NCBI GenBank assembly: GCA_002439705.1
Contig: DJPE01000097.1
Coordinates: 17,333-37,825 of the forward strand
Source of the DNA: Christensenella sp. UBA6420
GTDB lineage: Bacteria > Bacillota > Clostridia > Christensenellales > DTU072
Direction of reading: 5' to 3'
Length of the DNA: 20,493 bases
The position numbers and the translations under genes are program-made. Shown piece by piece: positions 15,235 to 20,493 of the stretch. Position 1 is the first letter of the stretch; the number at the start of each line of letters is the position of its first letter. Under the pieces are notes generated by a model, which was given only the letters and a program-made list of their open reading frames with translations, was not told where the DNA came from and ran no database searches.

Positions 15235-16196
15235 AAGAACTTATGTATAAAAGAGCCTCCGAGATGCTCGAAAGCGGAGAAGTGGACAGAGTAATCGCCT
15301 GGAAGAAAGGCGAAAATTGCTACGACGTTTCTCCCGCGACCTTTACGAAAGACAATCTCGAAGGGTTTGTTTACGACGCTTTCTGCGGAGCTAATTTATC
15401 GAAATATCTCGTAGAAGAAAGCAAAAAAGGCGGAAAGATACTCGTATTTTTGAAACCGTGCGACACTTACAGCTTTAATCAGCTTTTGTCCGAACACAGA
15501 ATAAAACGCGAAAATATTTACGTCATCGGCATAGAGTGTCAGGGAAAAATCGGCGTAAACAAACTGCAAAAGAAAGGTTTGGACGGAATTTTATCCGTGG
15601 AAGAAAACGGCGACAAACTTACCGTAAAGACTCTTTACGGCGACAAGGAAGTAGCATTCGAAGAGGCTTTGTCGGTTAAGTGCGAAACCTGCAAGAGCAA
15701 AGAGTTTGCCGTGAGCGACGAAACCATCGTCCTTAACGAAATGCACGACAATAAAGAAAAGCGTTTCGAAGCGGTGGAAAAACTGGAAAAAATGACGGAA
15801 GAAGAACGTTACGCTTTCTGGCAAGCGGAACTGTCAAAATGTATCCGTTGTAACGCCTGCCGTAACGTATGCCCCGCATGCACCTGCACGTGTTGCGTGT
15901 TCGATAACGACAAGTCGGGTATAGCCGGCAAAGCAAACGTAGACAGTTTTGAAGAAAAACTCTTCCACATTATCCGTTCCTATCACGTTGCGGGCAGATG
16001 CACCGATTGCGGAGAATGTTCGAGAGTATGTCCGCAAAACATACCTTTGCACCTTATTAACAGAAAGTACATAAAGGATATAAACGAGTTTTACGGCGAA
16101 TATCAGGCCGGTGCTACCGTGACCGGTCATAACCCCATCGTCGACTTTACCAAAGAAGACGTCGAAGCCGCTACCGTGGTGGGAGGTAAAAAATGA
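15222..16196 (+). CDS. flxC: FlxC-like Fe-S subunit with FrhB-type N-terminal domain
   Basis: A 324-residue protein. The N-terminal part, with a LKPCDTYS segment and a VIGIECQGKIG strand, resembles the FrhB/FdhB-type domain of F420 hydrogenase and dehydrogenase beta subunits. The C-terminal part has two ferredoxin-type motifs, Cys207, 210, 213, 217 and Cys260, 263, 266, 270. The first is followed by Cys220, 222, 224 and 225. I assign it as FlxC by operon position; the symbol is less certain than the family. It overlaps flxD by 13 bases and flxB by four (ATGA). TTGGAGG upstream supports the start. Confidence 0.75.
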   Translation: MQKIEELMYKRASEMLESGEVDRVIAWKKGENCYDVSPATFTKDNLEGFVYDAFCGANLSKYLVEESKKGGKILVFLKPCDTYSFNQLLSEHRIKRENIYVIGIECQGKIGVNKLQKKGLDGILSVEENGDKLTVKTLYGDKEVAFEEALSVKCETCKSKEFAVSDETIVLNEMHDNKEKRFEAVEKLEKMTEEERYAFWQAELSKCIRCNACRNVCPACTCTCCVFDNDKSGIAGKANVDSFEEKLFHIIRSYHVAGRCTDCGECSRVCPQNIPLHLINRKYIKDINEFYGEYQAGATVTGHNPIVDFTKEDVEAATVVGGKK

Positions 16197-17218
16197 TTAG
16201 AATAAAAGTTTCTTTATTGGACGACCTTTATAAAAAGATTGCCGAAACGTATCCTCTCTATCTTCCCGTCGAAGTAGCGGGCGAAGTAAACTACGGCAAG
16301 TATAATTCGGACAGCAAGGTAAGACTCGACGTATTGAAGACCGTTAAGTCCCCTAAGGACGCTTTCTTCCCGCAGAGCGAAAACTTAGTCAAGTTCAAAG
16401 TGGACGGACAGAAAATAGAAGTAATAGACATAAGAGAAGAAGCGAAACCGTTTGTGGTCATGGGCGTGAGAGCCTGCGACTATAAAGCGTTCGACGTACT
16501 CGACAGAGTATTCTTAGTCGACCCGCTCGACACTTACTATCAGACCAGGAGAGAAGCGGGGATAGTTATTACCGCGGCTTGCGGACGCCCCGACGAAACC
16601 TGTTTCTGCACGGTGTTCGGCATAGATCCGACCGATCCTAAGGGCGACGTGACCACCTGGCTTGTCGACGGATACCTTTATTGGAGAGCTAATACCGCTA
16701 AGGGCGAAGCTCTTACCGAAAAGATTTCTTCCTTAGGAGAAGGAACCGACGGAAAGGAAGTCGAAGCGCAGAAAAAGGAAGTCAAGGCAATTCTTAAAAA
16801 ACTTCCGAACGCTAAAATAAAGCCCGAAGTTTTTGACGAAAGTATGTTGGAACTCTTCCACGACCAAAAGTGGCAAAAACTTTCCGAAGCCTGTTTGGGA
16901 TGCGGAACTTGTACTTTTGTATGCCCGACCTGCCAATGTTTTGACATTAAGGAATTCATAACGAACGACGGCGTAAACCGTTTCCGCTGCTGGGACAGCT
17001 GTATGTACAAGGACTTCACGAAGACCGCGGGCGGACAGCCTAGACCTACCCAGATGCAGCGTTTCCGTCAGAGATTTATGCACAAGCTCGTATATTATCC
17101 GAAGAACAACGGCGGATTGTACAGCTGCGTAGGTTGCGGCAGATGCGTAAAGAAATGCCCGCAACATCTCAATATAGTCAAAGTAATCAAAGCCTTCGGA
17201 GGTGAAGATAATGAATAG
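16193..17218 (+). CDS. flxB: FlxB-like 4Fe-4S dicluster subunit (AsrA/HydB type)
   Basis: A 341-residue protein like the beta subunits of sulfhydrogenase and anaerobic sulfite reductase (AsrA). It has a VMGVRACDYKAF segment and a Cys pair near ETCFC in the middle, then two ferredoxin-type motifs, Cys234, 237, 240, 244 and Cys312, 315, 318, 322. These proteins carry electrons from the flavin/NAD subunit onward. GGGAGGT before ATG supports the start. It overlaps the previous gene by four bases and the next by eight. Confidence 0.82.
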   Translation: MIRIKVSLLDDLYKKIAETYPLYLPVEVAGEVNYGKYNSDSKVRLDVLKTVKSPKDAFFPQSENLVKFKVDGQKIEVIDIREEAKPFVVMGVRACDYKAFDVLDRVFLVDPLDTYYQTRREAGIVITAACGRPDETCFCTVFGIDPTDPKGDVTTWLVDGYLYWRANTAKGEALTEKISSLGEGTDGKEVEAQKKEVKAILKKLPNAKIKPEVFDESMLELFHDQKWQKLSEACLGCGTCTFVCPTCQCFDIKEFITNDGVNRFRCWDSCMYKDFTKTAGGQPRPTQMQRFRQRFMHKLVYYPKNNGGLYSCVGCGRCVKKCPQHLNIVKVIKAFGGEDNE

Positions 17219-18041
17219 TATCGAAGCGTTAATTCCGACCGTGGCGGTCATCACCGACGTCCGCAAGGATACCCCCGACGTAAAGACGTTCAGAGTGGTT
17301 ACGCCCGAAGGAAAAAAACCGTTTGAACACAAACCGGGACAGTGCGCCATGCTCTCCGTTCCCGGCGTAGGCGAAGCTCTTTTTTCAATAACGAGTTCTC
17401 CTACGAACACCGAATATCTCGAATTTTCCATTAAGAAATGCGGTTGCGTAACCGAAATGCTCCACATGCTGGAACCCGGTCAGGAAATCACAATTCGCGG
17501 ACCTTACGGAAGAAGTTTTCCCGTGGACACCGTGTTTAAGGGAAAGAATTTACTGTTTATCGCCGGCGGTATCGGTTTGGCTCCGTTAAGAAGCGTAATA
17601 AATTACGTCAGAGACAAACGCGGCGACTACGGCAAAGTGGCAATAGTCTACGGCGCGAGAAGCGCAGACGACCTCGTCGACTACGAAGAAATCACTAAAG
17701 AGTGGGTCAACGAACCCGACTTCGACGTGCATCTTACCATCGACAGACCGCAGGAAGGCTGGGCCGGACACGTCGGTTTCGTGCCTACCTACGCGAAGGA
17801 ACTCAATATAGACAACACTTATACCGCAGTCCTTTGCGGACCGCCTATAATGATTAAGTTCACTTTGCAGGGACTTTTGGAACAAGGTTTCGAAAAGAAG
17901 AACATTTACACCACGCTGGAACTTCGTATGAAGTGCGGCATAGGAAAATGCGGCCGTTGCAACGTGGGCGACAAATACGTCTGTAAGGACGGTCCCGTGT
18001 TCTGCATGACGGAACTGGACGAACTGCCCGACGAATATTAA
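17211..18041 (+). CDS. flxA: FlxA-like FAD/NAD-binding oxidoreductase subunit
   Basis: A 276-residue protein of the AsrB/HydG/PyrK type: a ferredoxin-reductase-like FAD barrel with an FSITSSP motif, a nucleotide-binding domain with IAGGIGLAPLRS and LCGPPIM, and a C-terminal [2Fe-2S] site with Cys242, 247, 250 and 258. It would take a hydride from NADH (or NADPH) and feed single electrons to FlxB. The start is set at ATG 17211: the frame extends to GTG 17202, but that GTG lies inside the GGAGGTG ribosome binding site at 17198-17204. It overlaps flxB by eight bases. A 31-base gap leads to frdB. Confidence 0.87.
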   Translation: MNSIEALIPTVAVITDVRKDTPDVKTFRVVTPEGKKPFEHKPGQCAMLSVPGVGEALFSITSSPTNTEYLEFSIKKCGCVTEMLHMLEPGQEITIRGPYGRSFPVDTVFKGKNLLFIAGGIGLAPLRSVINYVRDKRGDYGKVAIVYGARSADDLVDYEEITKEWVNEPDFDVHLTIDRPQEGWAGHVGFVPTYAKELNIDNTYTAVLCGPPIMIKFTLQGLLEQGFEKKNIYTTLELRMKCGIGKCGRCNVGDKYVCKDGPVFCMTELDELPDEY

Positions 18042-18072
18042 AAACAAAGTAATTAAAAGGAGTTTTTGTTTT

Positions 18073-18744
18073 ATGGAAACAGTTAATATATACTTATTCG
18101 GAAAAAAATACACCGTACCCGAAGAACTCACCATAATGAAAGCTATGGAGTACTGCGGATACCAGCTTATAAGAGGCTGCGGCTGCCGTAACGGTTTTTG
18201 CGGAGCGTGTGCCACGATTTACAGAATCAAAGGTCAGATGGAATTGAAGACCTGTCTTGCCTGCCAGACTAAGGTAGAAGAAGGAATGTACATAGCTACC
18301 CTTCCGTTCTTCCCCCTTGTAAAACAGGTTTATGACATAGAGAAGATTTCGCCCGAACAGACAATAATGATGCAGCTTTATCCCGAAATTTATTCCTGCA
18401 TAGGTTGCAACGCCTGCACGAAGGCTTGCCCGCAACAGCTTAAAGTAATGCAGTACATAGCTTACGCTCAGAGAGGGGAATTTGACAAGTGCGCGGAAGA
18501 ATCTTTCGACTGCGTAATGTGCGGAATATGCTCTTCCCGTTGTCCCGCGGGTATCTCTCATCCGCAGGTAGCTTTGCTCGCCCGCAGACTTACGGGTAAA
18601 TACATCGCTCCTAAGTCAAAACAGCTTGAAGAGAGAGTCAAAGAAATAGCCGACGGCAAGTACGAAAAGATTATAGAAGACCTTATGCAGAAGCCGCTTG
18701 CGGAACTGAAAGAACTCTACAACCACAGAGAAATAGAGAAATAG
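18073..18744 (+). CDS. frdB: Fumarate reductase/succinate dehydrogenase-type iron-sulfur subunit
   Basis: A 223-residue protein. The N-terminal [2Fe-2S] domain has Cys38, 43, 46 and 61, with extra Cys36 and Cys64. The C-terminal domain has Cys109, 112, 115, 119 and Cys147, 150, 153, 157. In classical FrdB/SdhB the last motif lacks one Cys and holds a [3Fe-4S] cluster next to the quinone; here all four are present (CVMCGIC), so a [4Fe-4S] cluster is predicted. This resembles TfrB, whose additional HdrB-like half is here a separate gene. AAAGGAG at 18056-18062 supports the start. Confidence 0.87.
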   Translation: METVNIYLFGKKYTVPEELTIMKAMEYCGYQLIRGCGCRNGFCGACATIYRIKGQMELKTCLACQTKVEEGMYIATLPFFPLVKQVYDIEKISPEQTIMMQLYPEIYSCIGCNACTKACPQQLKVMQYIAYAQRGEFDKCAEESFDCVMCGICSSRCPAGISHPQVALLARRLTGKYIAPKSKQLEERVKEIADGKYEKIIEDLMQKPLAELKELYNHREIEK

Positions 18745-18755
18745 GAGGGGCAACA

Positions 18756-20363
18756 ATGTACAATTACACGCAAGAACAACTCGAATCCATGAAGAAAGTC
18801 GAAGCGACCCGTCAGGACCGCGTCGGCAAAGAATTAAGGCGTATGACCGCCGACGAGAAAGACGCCCTTCTCAAAAAGTTCCACCCGGACTACATAGAAA
18901 GTGCGTACGAAGCTTTACAGGTCGGCGTAAACAAGGGAGATAAAGTCCTTCACGAACTCGCCGGACTCTTACAGGGTAAATCGAGAGTCCTCGACATGGA
19001 TATCGACCTTAACAATGCGGACTACGACGTAGACGTACTTATAATAGGCGGCGGCGGAGCGGGATGCTCGGCGGCAATAGAAGCCGATAACAAGGGAGCT
19101 AAGACCATGATAGTCACCAAGCTCCGTATGGGCGACGCCAACACGATGATGGCGGAAGGCGGAATTCAGGCCGCCGATAAGCCCAACGATTCGCCCGCTA
19201 TTCACTATCTCGACGCACTGGGCGGCGGACACTTCACCAACAAACCCGAACTCTTGAAGAAGCTCGTTTGCGAAGCTCCCGAAGCTATCGAATGGCTTAA
19301 CGAACTCGGCGTTATGTTCGACAAAGCCCCCGACGGAACTATGATTACCACCCACGGCGGCGGCACGAGCAGAAAGAGAATGCACGCTTGCCGCGACTAT
19401 TCCGGCGCGGAAATAATGAGAGTCCTTCGCGACGAAGTGCTTAACAGACCAGGAATAGCTATAGTTGACTTCGCACCTGCGATAGAACTTATCAAAGACA
19501 CCGAAGGAAAGGCTGCGGGAGCGGTTCTTATGAATCTCGAAACGAAAGAAATTCTCGTAGCGAGAGCGAAGACCGTCATTATAGCTACCGGCGGCGCGGG
19601 AAGACTTCATTATCAGGGATTCCCGACCAGCAACCATTACGGAGCTACCGCAGACGGATTGGTACTTGCTTACAGAGCGGGAGCAAAACTTCTTTACGAA
19701 GACACCTTGCAGTATCACCCGACGGGAGCGGCTTGCCCCACTCAGATTTTCGGCGCGCTCGTTACCGAGAAGGTTCGTTCCTTGGGAGCGCAGCTTATCA
19801 ACAAAGAAGGCGAAGCCTTCATGAACCCGTTGGAAACCCGCGACGTGTCCGCTTCTTCCATAATAAGAGAATGTAAAGAAAGACACAAAGGCGTAAAGAC
19901 CACCGACGGCGAAGGCGTATGGCTCGACACCCCGATGATAGAAATTTTGGGCGGGGAAGGAACTATCGAAAAGAGGATTCCCGCAATGATGAGAATGTTC
20001 GGTAAGTACGGTATCGATATAAGAAAAGAACCTATTTTGGTTTATCCTACCTTACACTATCAGAACGGCGGTATAGAAATAGGCGCAAACGGTATGACTA
20101 ATATAGAAAACCTTTACGTAGCGGGCGAAGCCGTAGGCGGAATTCACGGTCGTAACAGACTTATGGGTAACAGCCTTCTCGATATAATCGTATTCGGTCG
20201 CAACGCCGGTCGCAACGCAGGGGAGAAGTGCAAGACCGTCGAAATAAAAGACCTTACCTTAGACCACGTTAAGGCTTTCGATAAAGAACTTCACGACGCA
20301 GGGATAGAACCCACGGAGCTCTCTCCGAGAATTCTTCCCGATTACAGAAGAAAAGATATGTAA
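18756..20363 (+). CDS. frdA: Fumarate reductase flavoprotein subunit (soluble type)
   Basis: A 535-residue flavoprotein of the FrdA/SdhA/TfrA family that reduces fumarate to succinate. The FAD motif GGGGAG is at 98-103, preceded by about 90 extra N-terminal residues. A conserved MAEGGIQAA follows, but Asn129 stands where the covalent-FAD His of FrdA/SdhA lies, so flavin should be non-covalent. HPTG (321-324), the VTEKVRSLG region and HGRNRLMGNSLLD (Arg468) supply the expected substrate site. The C-terminus is shorter than in membrane-bound FrdA. No FrdC/FrdD anchor is seen before the window edge. AGGAGGGG overlapping the frdB stop supports the start. L-aspartate oxidase is a less likely alternative given the FrdB partner. 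Confidence 0.88.
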   Translation: MYNYTQEQLESMKKVEATRQDRVGKELRRMTADEKDALLKKFHPDYIESAYEALQVGVNKGDKVLHELAGLLQGKSRVLDMDIDLNNADYDVDVLIIGGGGAGCSAAIEADNKGAKTMIVTKLRMGDANTMMAEGGIQAADKPNDSPAIHYLDALGGGHFTNKPELLKKLVCEAPEAIEWLNELGVMFDKAPDGTMITTHGGGTSRKRMHACRDYSGAEIMRVLRDEVLNRPGIAIVDFAPAIELIKDTEGKAAGAVLMNLETKEILVARAKTVIIATGGAGRLHYQGFPTSNHYGATADGLVLAYRAGAKLLYEDTLQYHPTGAACPTQIFGALVTEKVRSLGAQLINKEGEAFMNPLETRDVSASSIIRECKERHKGVKTTDGEGVWLDTPMIEILGGEGTIEKRIPAMMRMFGKYGIDIRKEPILVYPTLHYQNGGIEIGANGMTNIENLYVAGEAVGGIHGRNRLMGNSLLDIIVFGRNAGRNAGEKCKTVEIKDLTLDHVKAFDKELHDAGIEPTELSPRILPDYRRKDM

Positions 20364-20369
20364 TAATTT

Positions 20370-20394
20370 CGGGGGCGGAATTTTCCGTCCCCCG
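20370..20394 (+). other. Hairpin between frdA and the next gene
   Basis: CGGGGGCGGA (20370-20379) and TCCGTCCCCCG (20384-20394) pair with one bulged T around a short AT loop. It is followed by AATAAT, not a T-tract, so it may be a processing or stabilising element or a weak attenuator. Confidence 0.55.
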
Positions 20395-20414
20395 AATAAT
20401 ATTCAGGAGTAACA

Positions 20415-20493
20415 ATGGGAACAGACAACACACAGAAAAAGAACCTTAAATGGGTTTGGATAGCAATTGCGGCGGTTTTTGTCGCAGGTATAG
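20415..20493 (+). CDS. Start of a membrane-associated protein, truncated by the window end
   Basis: ATG 20415 is preceded by AGGAGT (20405-20410). The 26 codons present encode a short polar stretch with several lysines, then a hydrophobic segment WVWIAIAAVFVAGI, as in a signal anchor or first membrane helix. It is 51 bases after frdA with no strong terminator between, so it may belong to the same operon. The product cannot be identified from this fragment. Confidence 0.65.
   Translation, partial: MGTDNTQKKNLKWVWIAIAAVFVAGI

Noticed and set aside
17202..17210. GTG start for flxA
   Set aside because: The GTG is part of the GGAGGTG ribosome binding site that serves ATG 17211.
18969..19886. 305-codon minus-strand frame
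   Set aside because: Antisense shadow of frdA with no family features.
18756..20363. L-aspartate oxidase (NadB)
   Set aside because: The family is related, but a dedicated FrdB-like Fe-S gene directly upstream and fumC/Hdr context favour fumarate reductase.
1..20493. CRISPR arrays, tRNA/rRNA genes, insertion sequences
   Set aside because: No regularly spaced direct repeats, cloverleaf sequences, rRNA stretches or transposase genes were found on reading.

Overview
The window reads as a chromosomal segment of an anaerobic, probably spore-forming member of the Clostridia (Bacillota). The signs are strong AGGAGG-type ribosome binding sites, a YyaC (DUF1256) sporulation protein, an oxygen-sensitive class III ribonucleotide reductase under NrdR boxes, and a large ferredoxin/flavin-type redox operon. 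Moderate GC and the mix of families fit uncultured gut lineages such as the Christensenellales, but that placement is a guess.

Layout. Positions 1-422 (minus strand) hold the 5' part of a yyaC-like gene. Divergently from it, a near-consensus promoter (521-549) drives a tight cluster: a CvpA-family membrane protein, a large membrane-anchored protein with degenerate internal repeats, a small unknown protein, and an Mrp/NBP35-type Fe-S carrier ATPase. A strong terminator (4672-4699) closes it. Next is an NrdR-controlled unit: nrdD, carrying a C-terminal redoxin domain, and a one-base-overlapping thioredoxin-reductase-like flavoprotein that lacks the usual NADPH signature. Positions 8093-9975 are an accessory patch: tandem hairpins, an AT-rich orphan gene, a good terminator, a cluster of dyads in front of a small lipoprotein gene (possibly frameshifted), and an uncharacterised Cys-containing protein.

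From 10112 to beyond 20363 lies the main feature. A single promoter appears to drive fumC-hdrB-hdrC-hdrA-mvhD(flxD)-flxC-flxB-flxA-frdB-frdA, all on one strand with overlaps or gaps of 31 bases or less. Fumarase makes fumarate from malate. FlxA-D can take electrons from NADH. HdrA is the family's flavin bifurcation subunit. HdrB/HdrC carry a Fe-S relay, and FrdB/FrdA form a fumarate reductase with no membrane anchor visible. The parts suggest a soluble complex that reduces fumarate with NADH and could at the same time reduce ferredoxin. FrdB and HdrB together resemble a split version of the methanogen thiol:fumarate reductase subunit TfrB. This is the strongest candidate for an undercharacterised system here. 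The coupling and stoichiometry are inference. A membrane-associated gene begins at 20415 and runs off the end.
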